Shown one piece after another: positions 25,142 through 33,957 of a stretch of DNA of 58,684 bases; position 1 is the stretch's first letter, and each line of letters opens with the position of its first letter. The notes below the pieces were generated by a model. The model did no database searches. It saw nothing but the letters and a program-made list of their open reading frames with translations, and was not told the DNA's origin. This DNA is from Polyangiaceae bacterium (lineage in GTDB: Bacteria; Myxococcota_A; Polyangia; Polyangiales; Polyangiaceae), in the NCBI GenBank assembly GCA_009780955.1, contig WQZB01000020.1, forward strand, positions 1 to 58,684. Direction: 5' to 3'. Made by a program: the position numbers and the translations under genes.

Positions 25142-26182
25142 TTAGCACGATGTGCGCGTCACAGCCGCAAGGCGCGCCTCGCCCTGGGCTTCGATGCGGC
25201 CGCTGCGAAGCAGATCGCGAACAGCACCTTGAAGCACGTCGTAAGCGTCGTGCGCGCCAAATGCTGCGAGGGCGACATGCGGACGAGCCGCATCGCCCGC
25301 AAGTGCGACAAGCGCGATGGGCGCTCCAGCGGGGCGAATTTCGCCTGGGCGCTCACGCGGAATTCCACGGCGCACGGGTTCGGCCATGAGCGGTGCGCGC
25401 AAACCGAGCTCGGCGATGATTTCGCCAAAGCTGCTCTCGTTCCAAGCGGCCACGGCGAAGGTGCCGTGGCGATCCACAGCAGCGAGCCCGCGCACCGCCT
25501 GGATGTCGACATCCACTGCTGGAGCCGCAGGGAGCCCACCTTCGATGTGCTCCCACGGAAGCGTGAAAACATGGGAAAGGCCGATTTCTGTGCGAGTTGC
25601 CATGATGACTTTGGGCTCGGGCGACGCGAGATCTCGTGTGGTGAGAAGACCGCCGTTCGCGCGCCCCGCAAGGGCGAACAGCTCGGACGAGATGGGTCGT
25701 TCCTCAATGGCTCTAGGCCCTCGACCAGCGATTTGCGACAGGACCATCGCACGTGGCGTACCGCTGGCGAGCGCAATGGCAGGCGCCAGCACCTGCGCGA
25801 GAGTCGCTGTGCCCGAAGTAGCGAGCGCTGCCGAGAGCGTCGCGGGTAACCACGGCACGCCGATGCGCGCAGCGTTCGGAATGTCTTGCCCCAACAACGG
25901 AAAGCCACGCGGGCGAGGCACACCAAGGCCAGGTTGGCGCACGCGGCCATCAAAGGCGCAAAGCCCGGCTCCTGCGCCGCCAATGAGGATCTGCACTGGC
26001 CCAAGGAGCACACCAGGCGAAACCGCACATGCCGCGAAAACACCGGCAACGACTGCGTCAACCGCGTTGCCTTTGCGGAGGATCTCCTCGACAACGTTTT
26101 GCAACTCGGCCGAAGGCGCAACGGCGGCGTGCAGTTTTCGCGTCACCTTCTCTTTATTCTTCCTGCTCGTCGTCGCGAACAT
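25142..26182 (-). CDS. Gamma-glutamyltranspeptidase-like protein, probably inactive
   Basis: The 346-residue protein follows the GGT fold in outline: KGNAVDAVVAGVFAACAVSPG near the N-terminus (family: G-NAVDAAVA...), GVPWLPATLSAALATSGTATLAQVLAPAIALA, GGLLTTRDLA, and later RPGEIRPAGAPIALV. Active GGTs cleave themselves before a nucleophile Thr in T-T-H-x-S-V-V-D; here the matching place reads AVRGLAAVDRHGTFAVAAWN and has no such Thr. It is much shorter than the usual 550 residues. The ATG at 26182 overlaps the DUF72-like gene by 29 bp. It may be a binding or structural relative. Confidence 0.65.
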   Translation of the reverse strand: MFATTSRKNKEKVTRKLHAAVAPSAELQNVVEEILRKGNAVDAVVAGVFAACAVSPGVLLGPVQILIGGAGAGLCAFDGRVRQPGLGVPRPRGFPLLGQDIPNAARIGVPWLPATLSAALATSGTATLAQVLAPAIALASGTPRAMVLSQIAGRGPRAIEERPISSELFALAGRANGGLLTTRDLASPEPKVIMATRTEIGLSHVFTLPWEHIEGGLPAAPAVDVDIQAVRGLAAVDRHGTFAVAAWNESSFGEIIAELGLRAPLMAEPVRRGIPRERPGEIRPAGAPIALVALAGDAARPHVALAAFGAHDAYDVLQGAVRDLLRSGRIEAQGEARLAAVTRTSC

Positions 26183-26903
26183 GGAGTTGGGCTTGCGGTC
26201 GAACGAGGCGGCCAAGCCCGCTACCCCCGCTGCGTTTGCCTGCCTTGGCTCTGCGAACGAGCCCGCGAAGTGTCTTGCCTTCTTTGAGCGCGCCGGCGGT
26301 TTCGATGATCATGTAAGCATCGCGGCGTTCGCCGATTTTCTCGGCGATGCGCTGCAGTGCAGCGGTGCTGAAGGCTCGCGAGGCGCCGATGGCGCGAAGG
26401 CGACCATAGGCGACCGCACCGGCAGGGAGCTCGCTTCGTGCAGGATCGACCGCAACAGCGACGGAAAGCGTTTTGCCAAAGCCGACAGCATCGTCGTACT
26501 CCCAAAGGCCGCTTGGCTCCCACACGATCGTAGCGACGTCGCTTCGTAACCGATCGATTGTGCCCTTCAGGCGATCGCGCCACAACTTGCTTGGCGTCAC
26601 CTCGGGTGGCGTTGACACGACGAGCACGCGCGACTCGAGGATCGTCGCGGTTGCCTGCATGGCTTCGAGCTCGGCGTCGAACGCCTCGCCGGCACGAAGC
26701 TTTGCGAGATTGGGTCCGGCCACAACCGCAAATTCGAAAGAAGGACTTGCCGCGCGCCTCCACCGCCGGAGCGTTGCGGCACTCGGGCCATAGCGAAGGT
26801 TCTTGGCGTCGAGCCCACGCACCTCGAGCAAGTCGAAGCGCTTGGCATAAGCAGCGAATTCTCCGCGAAGCTCTTTTGCACCGATGTGAAGTCGAGTAGC
26901 CAT
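26154..26903 (-). CDS. DUF72 (YecE-like) family protein
   Basis: The 249-residue protein resembles DUF72 TIM-barrel proteins: LRYGPSAATLRRWRRAASPSFEFAVVAGP (family pattern FY-x-LPS-x2-TL-x2-W...F-FAVKAP) and VATIVWEPSGLWEYDDAV in place of the later conserved W-EPSGLW-type segment. The C-terminus is Lys/Arg-rich. The function of the family is unknown. It is the second gene of a minus-strand run after the LpxL-like gene (51 bp gap) and overlaps the GGT-like gene. Confidence 0.75.
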   Translation of the reverse strand: MATRLHIGAKELRGEFAAYAKRFDLLEVRGLDAKNLRYGPSAATLRRWRRAASPSFEFAVVAGPNLAKLRAGEAFDAELEAMQATATILESRVLVVSTPPEVTPSKLWRDRLKGTIDRLRSDVATIVWEPSGLWEYDDAVGFGKTLSVAVAVDPARSELPAGAVAYGRLRAIGASRAFSTAALQRIAEKIGERRDAYMIIETAGALKEGKTLRGLVRRAKAGKRSGGSGLGRLVRPQAQLHVRDDEQEE

Positions 26904-26954
26904 GGAATAAAAATCGATCGCCGCCCATTGGCACGAGCCGCCTGCGCGTGCAAG

Positions 26955-27812
26955 TTAGAAGTGGAACCACTGGGTCGGGTGCTTCTGCAAAAACGTTGTC
27001 ATGACCGCGGCGAGCTCGGTTGCCGCGCGGTCAAGCTCGGCGGCGTCGGCGCGGCGCGTGAGTGAAATCGACTCGAATACTTCGATAATATATTGGCGGT
27101 AACCGGTGCGCGAGCAAAACACCGGCAAGATCGGCGCGCCCGACGCCTGCGCGAGGCGCAGCGGTCCTTCCGGCACCTCGCCCTGCCCGCCGAGCAATGA
27201 CACCTTGCGAGTGCGCATGCCGACCACTGTACGATCGAGTTGAAGCGCGACGACGCCACCACTCTGCACGTGGCGGAGCAGCGAAATCGATGCGAGTGGA
27301 TCGCCAACATGCACAATATGGACACCGCTGCGCACGCGCACATCGTCGTGGAGCGCACGCGCACCACCATCGCGCTCTTGTGCCATGACGATGAGCATCG
27401 GCAGGGCGTGGTCACGCGCGAGAAGCGGCCCAACGATGTCCCACCCAGCGGTGTGGGCGGTGACGAGCACAACTCCACGCTTGAGTGCGAACGCGGCGTG
27501 CGCGTGTTCGAGGCCGACAATGGCGGCCTCTGGTGCGCGCGGTCCGACCTCGGCGGTCGACAGCGCTTCGGCAAGGCACGACGCGTACGTCGAAAAGGTT
27601 GCCAAGATCTCGCTAGCATTGCGCGCTCGGGGCACGGCCCCGCGGATCCGTAAAAGGTTATTGTGCACAGCATGCCGTGCGGAAGGAACGAGCGCCGCGG
27701 CCGCCCACCCGAAAAAGGGCGGACTGTAGCGAACCCACCACTCAGGGCCTTTTGACGCGCCCCAGTGCGCTAGCTTTCGCCAAAAAAGCGCTTCGTGCGA
27801 GATGGTTTTCAT
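26955..27812 (-). CDS. LpxL/HtrB-like acyltransferase (second copy)
   Basis: The 285-residue protein has the HX4D catalytic motif HTAGWD, typical of lipid A secondary acyltransferases, then GGVVALQLDRTVVGMRTRKVSLLGGQGEVPEGPLRLAQASGAPILPVF, and ends HPTQWFHF, the usual W-F family tail. It differs strongly from the copy at 12761-13747, so the organism has at least two such enzymes, perhaps acting on different lipids. It starts a minus-strand run that continues to nadB. Confidence 0.88.
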   Translation of the reverse strand: MKTISHEALFWRKLAHWGASKGPEWWVRYSPPFFGWAAAALVPSARHAVHNNLLRIRGAVPRARNASEILATFSTYASCLAEALSTAEVGPRAPEAAIVGLEHAHAAFALKRGVVLVTAHTAGWDIVGPLLARDHALPMLIVMAQERDGGARALHDDVRVRSGVHIVHVGDPLASISLLRHVQSGGVVALQLDRTVVGMRTRKVSLLGGQGEVPEGPLRLAQASGAPILPVFCSRTGYRQYIIEVFESISLTRRADAAELDRAATELAAVMTTFLQKHPTQWFHF

Positions 27813-27846
27813 GCAGACCGCATACCGCCGCCAACCAGATGTAACC

Positions 27847-27976
27847 GTAGGGGCGTATGGCCATACGCCCCTACGAATTGCGTTTTGTGGTCAGGCACGA
27901 TGCATTCGGGCGCCATGAATGGCGCCCCTACGAATTGCGTTTTTTTGGTTGTAGGGGCGCGATTCATCGCGCCCTA
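27847..27976. repeat. Three family 2 palindromes
   Basis: They lie at 27847-27874 (GGGGCGTATGG centre), 27908-27931 (GGGCGCCATGAATGG centre) and 27951-27976 (GTAGGGGCGCGATTCATCG centre). The last one ends in CTA, which read on the minus strand is the TAG stop codon of the flavoprotein gene (27974-27976). The first two are followed by the same short A/T-richer text CGAATTGCGTTTT. Confidence 0.88.
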
Positions 27977-30900
27977 AATACGAAGGAGTTCGGGGTGGCT
28001 TTTAAGCAAATGTTCGAGCCACGCACTCGTAACTTTTTCTTGCATGGAATTGGCGCGCAAGCGCTCGCGCAAGTGGTGGAAATCGACGACATCGAGCTCT
28101 TGGTCTTGATTGTAACAGGAAAAAACAATCGTTTCTTTGCCTGTTTTCGGATCCACGTGCTTCTGCAAACACTGCGCGCACACTTCTTTCATCATGCACT
28201 GCATGGGCGAATTGATACTGCCAATGGCGAGGTGCTGAGGATTGAGCATGGGTTGCAAAGCACCGTGACGGGCCTCTTTCACGGCCGCCATCATTCGATC
28301 GGAGCCGATGGCAAGGATGCGATTGACGCTCGATAGCTTGAATTTCCCTTGCCCCGCTTGCCCCAGTTGCCCCTTGCCGTAAGCCACCATCGCCTCGACG
28401 ATGTTGCCGCGGAACTTGGCGTCTTGTGGACGGCGCGGCTCGATTTCAGCGCCCGCGTCCGTGCACCAAATGATTTGATCGGTGTAGTGCTCGATGTCGT
28501 CTTGCTTGAAGAGATCTTCGCCCCGGCTGTAGCCGGCGAAGTAGAGCACTTTGGCGCCAAGCGTTTTGAACGCGCGCGCGATCGAGAAAAGAACTGCATT
28601 GCCAAGCCCGCCGCCAGCAAGCATGACGGTTTCCGCAGGCTTGATTTCGGTTGGCGCGCCCGTGGGCCCCATGAGAACCACGGGTTCGCCAGGTCGAAGC
28701 GCGGCGCACAAGCGTGATGAGCCGCCCATCTCGAGAACAATCATGCCGAGCTGGCCCTTGTCGCGGTCGATCCACGCGCCGGTAAGCGCGAGGCCTTCCA
28801 TGGCCAAGCGCGTGCCGGCGACGACGGGTGCGTACGACTCGAAATTTTGCAGGCGGTAAAACTGGCCAGGCTGAAATTTGCGTGCAGCGAGCGGTGCTTG
28901 AACAACGACTTCGACGATGGTTTCGGTGAGGCGATTGACCTCGATGACTTTGGCTCGAAGCTCGTGATCGAGCTTGCGGAAAAATTCGCCAAGAGCCGCG
29001 TTGCGCGCCGGCTGATCGGCGGGCGACAGACTTGCGGTTTCTGGGAAAAGATCGGCGACGTGACGAAAGCCGCGCTGCGCGCTCGCCATGGCCTTGACGA
29101 CACTGCCCGCGTAACGCGGGTGGTTGTCGCCATAGAACGACACCGTGTGCCCATTTTTGATGTAGCTGGTGAAGAAGGCATCGCTCGCCTGCTGCGATTG
29201 CGGTGCCGGTGTGAGGACTACCTTGCCGCTGTCGACAGATGCGGTGTGCGATAGGAAAAACTGCTTTTTTTCATCGAGCGTGAAGCTGCCTGCGTATTCT
29301 TTTTCGTACATCGTGTTGGGGCTCGTGCCTGCTGCAACGCACAGCGTTCGAGCTGGCAACGTGACTTCGCTGCGGTCACCGCCTGTGCGCACGAACTTCA
29401 CGGCGTTGACGTGGCCCTTCGGGTCGAGCACCGCTTCGGTCGGCGCGAGGCCTTCCACGTAGCGCACGCCTTCCTCGAGGCTCTTGGTCACTTCTTCGTG
29501 GTTCAGGCGGTATGCTGGTGATTCGAGCACCGATCGCCGGTAGACAAGCGTAACGCCGCCCCATTTGTCGAGCAGCGAGGAAAAGTGTGGCTCGCGACCT
29601 TCACGCGCGGCGAGCTCGCGTTCCTCTTCGAGCTCGCGGGCGCGGGCGAGCTCGAGTTGCAACTCTTGCCACTCTTCATCGTCGAACATTTTTCGCACGG
29701 CATCTGCGCCTCGTTCCCGTGTGAGCGTTCGTATGCGTGATGCAACTTTCTCGAGTTGCACCGGGTAGTACGCGCGCAATTCCGTTGCCGTGTCGATGGC
29801 CGTCAAGCCGCCGCCAACGACGACTGCCGGAAGCTCGATTTGAAAATTCGCGATCGAGCTTTTTTTGTAGGCTCCGGTGAGCTGAAGCGCCATGAGAAAG
29901 TCGCTTGCCTTGCGAATGCCGCGGGCAAGGTTGTTTTTCATGTCGATGATCGTCGGCTTGCCTGCGCCTGCCGCAATTGCAACATGGTGAAAGCCAAGAT
30001 CCCACGCGTCGTCGAGCGTCATCGTTCCGCCAAACCGGACGCCGCCAAAAATGCGCAAGAGGGGGCTACGCGCAAGCGTGATGTAAAGTAGCAAGAGGAA
30101 GTTTTTATCCCACCGAACCGTGATGCCATACTCGCTTACGCCACCGAAGCCGAGAAGCGTGCGCTCGTCGAGCTCCTGATAAAGCGCTGCGAAGTCTTTC
30201 ACCGGGCGAGGCTTCGTATTGGCGTCGCCGACGATTTCGACCGGCAGCGGCTCGATTTTCAACCCATCGACGGCGACGACGCCGAAGCCCTCGCGCGTGA
30301 GATGATGCGCGAGCGTATAGCCTGCGGGGCCGAGCCCAACGATGGCCACGTTTTTCCCGTTGTACGGAAGCGGGTATGGGCGGCGGATGTCGAGCGGGTT
30401 CCATCGCGTAAGCAGGCCGTAAATCTCGACGCCAAAAGGCAGCGAAAGAACTTCTGTGAGAACGCGCGTTTCGATTTCGGGAACGTTGACCGGATCTTGC
30501 TTTTGGAAGACGCACGCCTTCATGCAGTCGTTGCAAATGCGGTGACCGGTGCCGGGGCACATCGGGTTGTCGAGCGTGATGAGCGCCAGAGCGGCGAGCA
30601 CATCGCCACTTCGACGCATGGCGCTCATCTCGCTGATTTTCTCGTCGAGCGGGCAGCCCGCGAGCGCAACACCGAGCGGGTTTTTTTTGACCTCTTTCGT
30701 TTTGTTGTCGATGAGGCCCTTGCGGCACGAATCCTTGTCGCGTTCGTGGCAAACCAGGCAGTAGTCGAGTTCCTGCTCGATCGCGCGCACGTTGCCGCGC
30801 CGATCCGTCAGCTTGAACCCATCGCGCTCGCGGCGCTCGTGCACGGGGCCAACGAACAGCTCGGGGAGCTTTGGCTCGGGACGACGGAGCTCGACGAGCT

Positions 30901-31774
30901 CTTGGTAGTTGAGCGATTTCGGCGCGTGGAGCGAAGGCCAACGATGTGCGGGATCGTCAGGATTTTGCCTGCGCTGCGAGAGCCAAGCCTCAATGGCGAC
31001 GAGCGCAAACGCGACGAGCTTTTGATTGTCGGAATCGGTTGGCTGGCCCGGCAAGGCAGAGGAAAGAGCCACGCGCAATGCTTCTGCGCGAGCACTCAAC
31101 TCTGCGCTCCACGTGCCGCCGCCAGCCTTCGCAGCCTTGCGCGCGACTTCGTCGATTTCCAGGAGCCGAAGGGCGGCGGTGGCAACCGCGAGCTCTTCGT
31201 CGACTAGCTCGTTTGGCTCGTTCGCTTCGGTCGCTCCGTTTTTTGGGAGCATGGCCGCGATGGCGGCCGTTGCAACCAGGGCGGCCTCAGCGAGAGTGCC
31301 CGCAAAGCCTTTGCCAGCGTCAGGCTTGAGAACTCGCTTTTTGCCGAAGTCTTGCTTGAAACGCCAAAGCACATCGCGACTTTTCACCTCGCAAGCAAGC
31401 TTGCCTAGCTCACGCTCGACGCCAAAAAGACGCCCAACGAAAGCGCTTACGTGAGGTGCAACCGTAAGCAATGCGCGGCTAATCTCCTCGGGCGCCATGC
31501 CTTTGCCAAGGCAAGCGCGGTAGCTCTCGTACGACGCGGCCGCTTCGGGCGCCGCCGCCTTCAATTCCGTGCAAAATACATCGAACAGATCGCGCAGGCG
31601 CTCGGGCACGAACAGATCAGGATAGCGAAAGCCTGTAACACCCAGCTGCATGTCACAACCAGGCTGAGTCGACTCGCCAGACGACTCGCGTGCGCGATGC
31701 GTTACGAACCCGCTGTCAACCGAGCCAGCGTCGTGAAAATTGGTGGAATTGGAGTTAACGGTCATGCGATTCAT
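27974..31774 (-). CDS. Fused NfnB/NfnA-like iron-sulfur flavoprotein oxidoreductase
   Basis: The 1266-residue protein has an N-terminal region of about 310 residues without recognised family. A GltD/DPYD-type double [4Fe-4S] domain follows (DYCLVCHERDKDSC, CPL, CPGTGHRICNDCMKAC). Next comes a GltD-like FAD/NAD(P) domain (VAIVGLGPAGYTLAHHL; VVVGGGLTAIDTATELRAY). A PyrK/FNR-like module ends the protein: the FAD-binding motif is FQPGQFYRLQNF, the NAD-binding motif is VMLAGGGLGNAVLFSIARAF, and a final cluster set reads CMMKEVCAQC...C. The order equals NfnB then NfnA in one chain. Its role may be NADH/NADPH/ferredoxin or sulfide-linked electron transfer. The start at 31774 is 10 bp after the yggX stop. 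Confidence 0.82.
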   Translation of the reverse strand: MNRMTVNSNSTNFHDAGSVDSGFVTHRARESSGESTQPGCDMQLGVTGFRYPDLFVPERLRDLFDVFCTELKAAAPEAAASYESYRACLGKGMAPEEISRALLTVAPHVSAFVGRLFGVERELGKLACEVKSRDVLWRFKQDFGKKRVLKPDAGKGFAGTLAEAALVATAAIAAMLPKNGATEANEPNELVDEELAVATAALRLLEIDEVARKAAKAGGGTWSAELSARAEALRVALSSALPGQPTDSDNQKLVAFALVAIEAWLSQRRQNPDDPAHRWPSLHAPKSLNYQELVELRRPEPKLPELFVGPVHERRERDGFKLTDRRGNVRAIEQELDYCLVCHERDKDSCRKGLIDNKTKEVKKNPLGVALAGCPLDEKISEMSAMRRSGDVLAALALITLDNPMCPGTGHRICNDCMKACVFQKQDPVNVPEIETRVLTEVLSLPFGVEIYGLLTRWNPLDIRRPYPLPYNGKNVAIVGLGPAGYTLAHHLTREGFGVVAVDGLKIEPLPVEIVGDANTKPRPVKDFAALYQELDERTLLGFGGVSEYGITVRWDKNFLLLLYITLARSPLLRIFGGVRFGGTMTLDDAWDLGFHHVAIAAGAGKPTIIDMKNNLARGIRKASDFLMALQLTGAYKKSSIANFQIELPAVVVGGGLTAIDTATELRAYYPVQLEKVASRIRTLTRERGADAVRKMFDDEEWQELQLELARARELEEERELAAREGREPHFSSLLDKWGGVTLVYRRSVLESPAYRLNHEEVTKSLEEGVRYVEGLAPTEAVLDPKGHVNAVKFVRTGGDRSEVTLPARTLCVAAGTSPNTMYEKEYAGSFTLDEKKQFFLSHTASVDSGKVVLTPAPQSQQASDAFFTSYIKNGHTVSFYGDNHPRYAGSVVKAMASAQRGFRHVADLFPETASLSPADQPARNAALGEFFRKLDHELRAKVIEVNRLTETIVEVVVQAPLAARKFQPGQFYRLQNFESYAPVVAGTRLAMEGLALTGAWIDRDKGQLGMIVLEMGGSSRLCAALRPGEPVVLMGPTGAPTEIKPAETVMLAGGGLGNAVLFSIARAFKTLGAKVLYFAGYSRGEDLFKQDDIEHYTDQIIWCTDAGAEIEPRRPQDAKFRGNIVEAMVAYGKGQLGQAGQGKFKLSSVNRILAIGSDRMMAAVKEARHGALQPMLNPQHLAIGSINSPMQCMMKEVCAQCLQKHVDPKTGKETIVFSCYNQDQELDVVDFHHLRERLRANSMQEKVTSAWLEHLLKSHPELLRI

Positions 31775-31784
31775 CCGGTTTCGT

Positions 31785-32099
31785 TCACTTGGTATTGCTG
31801 GTGTCGCTGCCCTCGCCATCGCCATCGCGTGGAACAAAGGCCGTTTCAGCAAGCTTGCCGCCCTGTAGGCCGAAGTAGACCGCGCATTGGTCGAACATGA
31901 ATTTCTGCCCTTCGGGCGAGGTCAGATCGACACGGTATGTATTGATGTATTTTACCGAATCTTGAATCCACATGTCCCAGGCTTCTTTCGAAACCTCTTC
32001 ATAAATGCGCTTTCCAAGTTCGTTTTTGTAGGGCGGCCGCGTTAGCCCGGGAAGCTTTTTGCCGAGTTTGCGACACATGACGAGGCGTACTTCGCTCAT
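31785..32099 (-). CDS. yggX: YggX-like Fe(2+)-trafficking/oxidative protection protein
   Basis: The 104-residue protein matches YggX, a small protein that protects iron-sulfur proteins and is linked to iron trafficking. Recognisable features are the N-terminal single Cys (VMCRKLGKKLPGL), ELGKRIYEEVSKEAWDMWIQ and KYINTYRVDL. The C-terminus is somewhat longer than usual. It lies directly upstream of the multi-cluster flavoprotein, which makes sense if it supports cluster integrity. Co-transcription is likely (10-bp gap). Confidence 0.9.
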   Translation of the reverse strand: MSEVRLVMCRKLGKKLPGLTRPPYKNELGKRIYEEVSKEAWDMWIQDSVKYINTYRVDLTSPEGQKFMFDQCAVYFGLQGGKLAETAFVPRDGDGEGSDTSNTK

Positions 32100-32247
32100 G
32101 TTCCCAGGCTATTACCCGGGCAGCCCGCGCAACGAAAGGGGAAGCGTAGGTCCATCAGCCACATATCTTGGGATTCGAACGACCCCGTCGTATCGTGTCG
32201 GGCTTGCCGTGAGCATTCGCCCGCCTAAAGACCGAGCTCGGCAGATC

Positions 32248-33528
32248 ATGGTGGTGGTCGCTTCGGCGGTTGCATGTGCATTTTACACGCTTCGTCCCCT
32301 TCGAAATGCCGGTGCCCAGCGCTTCGATCCGCGTTACCCAAGCTCTTTCGTTGTCGGCGCCCCCAGCGGGTTTTCTCCCGTGCATCGTGTCAACGCACAG
32401 CGAAGCGGTTTGGCAAAAGACAACCTGCCAGTTGGTCCATTGCACGTGGCGTGGAGCAAAAACATTGGCTCTGGCTTTGACCAGCCTGCACTTGCAGGCG
32501 ATGGTGGACAGATCGCCCTTGTCACAACGAGCGGAGATGTCGTGTTCCTCGACGGCAACGGCAACGAAGTTGGGCGTGTGAGGGGCAGTACGCGCTCGTT
32601 GGCCGGTCCGGCGGCGATCACCTCGGACGGCACGGTGGTTTTTGCAACGAGCGCGGGCGAGGCAATCGGCGTGACACGCCATGCCTCGCAGCCGAAGTTT
32701 CTTACGCGCATCGGCGGCGAGCGCAACGTCCACGCCGCGCCGCTTGCCCTCGACGATGGTGGCTCGGTCGTCGCAACCACGACCGATCTCGTCGTGCTCG
32801 ATCGTGACGGCGCAATTCGCACGCGCGTCACGCTCCCAGAGCCGCCGCAAGCACCTCTGCTGGTAAGCCAATCGATGGTGGTGGCGATTGCAGGAGCAGG
32901 TACGACTTACGGCTGGACGCCTGGTCAAGAGCTAGTACGCCTCGGCACATTTGGCGCGCCTGTCGACGGCGGCGCGGTTCTTTTGGGTACGAACCTTCTG
33001 CTAGCAATCACAGATGGCCACGAGCTCGTCCAACTCGACCTCGTTACAGGCGCACGCAGCACGCGTTCGGTCGCATCTTCCGGTCTGTTCTTCGGTCCGC
33101 CATGCATCCAACCAAGCGGGCGCGCTGCCATGCTCGCAATGACCGAAACCAACGCCTACGCCGTGACGATCGATGCAACTGGCAACGAAATTGGGCGTGC
33201 AACCGTTGATACATTGTCTTGGTCGTCGACGCTCCCGGATGGAGGCCCTGCTCCACTCGTTGCCATGCAGCACACCGGCGTGCTGCTCGACAGGCGCGGG
33301 GTCATGGCCTTTTCAACACCGAACGGCCGCATTGGTTCCGTTACGCCCGAAGGCGTTGTGGGCACCGTTGGCGGGGCTGTTTGCTCTGGCCATGGCCGAT
33401 CTGGGGGCGTTTCTGGGCTTACCCCCTTTGGTGCCGCTTTCATCGTAACGTGCGAAAGTGGTGTCGTTGCACGCATCGATGGCCCTGTTGGCGGCGCTGC
33501 TCACGACCTTGGCGTTGCACCGCGTTAA
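32248..33528 (+). CDS. Exported PQQ-like beta-propeller protein
   Basis: The 426-residue protein has an N-terminal hydrophobic signal (VVVASAVACAFYTL) and then repeated four-stranded blades: DGGQIALVTTSGDVVFLDGNG, DGTVVFATSAGEAIGV, DDGGSVVATTTDLVVLDRDG and similar, each with the D-G-x-hydrophobic pattern of PQQ/WD-like propellers. No catalytic residues are evident. A GTG start at 32209 would lengthen the signal by 13 residues. It may be a surface or periplasmic scaffold; the function is unknown. It is divergent from yggX. Confidence 0.75.
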   Translation: MVVVASAVACAFYTLRPLRNAGAQRFDPRYPSSFVVGAPSGFSPVHRVNAQRSGLAKDNLPVGPLHVAWSKNIGSGFDQPALAGDGGQIALVTTSGDVVFLDGNGNEVGRVRGSTRSLAGPAAITSDGTVVFATSAGEAIGVTRHASQPKFLTRIGGERNVHAAPLALDDGGSVVATTTDLVVLDRDGAIRTRVTLPEPPQAPLLVSQSMVVAIAGAGTTYGWTPGQELVRLGTFGAPVDGGAVLLGTNLLLAITDGHELVQLDLVTGARSTRSVASSGLFFGPPCIQPSGRAAMLAMTETNAYAVTIDATGNEIGRATVDTLSWSSTLPDGGPAPLVAMQHTGVLLDRRGVMAFSTPNGRIGSVTPEGVVGTVGGAVCSGHGRSGGVSGLTPFGAAFIVTCESGVVARIDGPVGGAAHDLGVAPR

Positions 33529-33597
33529 GGGACAACTAGACAACTACTAGAAGCGGCAACTGGCAACGCCAATCACACCTGTCTATAGTCAGCCTCT

Positions 33598-33921
33598 ATG
33601 ATTCATATGACAGAGCGGGCTGCGGCCAAGGTCAAAGAGATTGCCACAGCCGAAGATTTGATCAACCAGGGTCTCCGCCTTCGCGTGATTGGCGGCGGTT
33701 GCGCGGGCTTTAAATACGATCTTTATTTCGAGGACTCGGTTGGCGATATGGACGAACAGTTCGAGTCGAACGGCGTGAAGCTCTACGTCGATCCACTGAG
33801 CTACCAGTACCTCGAGAACACGGAAATTGACTACATCGAGGGCGATCACGGTGCGGGCTTCAAATTCAACAACCCGAACACGAACGGCACGTGCGGGTGC
33901 GGCTCCTCCGTGAAGTTTTAA
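33598..33921 (+). CDS. HesB/IscA-family A-type iron-sulfur carrier (ErpA-like)
   Basis: The 107-residue protein shows the A-type carrier pattern: TERAAAKVKEI, LRLRVIGGGCAGFKYDL with the first ligand Cys, and the C-terminal GTCGCGSS with the last two Cys. It carries clusters to apo-proteins. The Gly-Gly-Gly-Cys and the GFKFNNPN segment fit ErpA/IscA; no isc or suf genes are adjacent. A strong hairpin that can terminate transcription follows the gene. Confidence 0.92.
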   Translation: MIHMTERAAAKVKEIATAEDLINQGLRLRVIGGGCAGFKYDLYFEDSVGDMDEQFESNGVKLYVDPLSYQYLENTEIDYIEGDHGAGFKFNNPNTNGTCGCGSSVKF

Positions 33922-33925
33922 AGAT

Positions 33926-33956
33926 CACGGCCCGCCATTGTTGATGGCGGGCCGTG
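33926..33956. terminator. Bidirectional terminator hairpin between the ErpA-like gene and rnpB
   Basis: A perfect 13-bp stem CACGGCCCGCCAT with a 5-base loop lies between the convergent ErpA-like gene and rnpB. On the minus strand it is followed by ATCTTTAAAA, a weak T-rich tail, as expected at the 3' end of RNase P RNA. Confidence 0.8.
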
Positions 33957-33957
33957 A

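Noticed and set aside
25317..26549. A 410-codon plus-strand open frame
   Set aside because: It runs across two minus-strand genes (GGT-like and DUF72) and ignores their boundaries.
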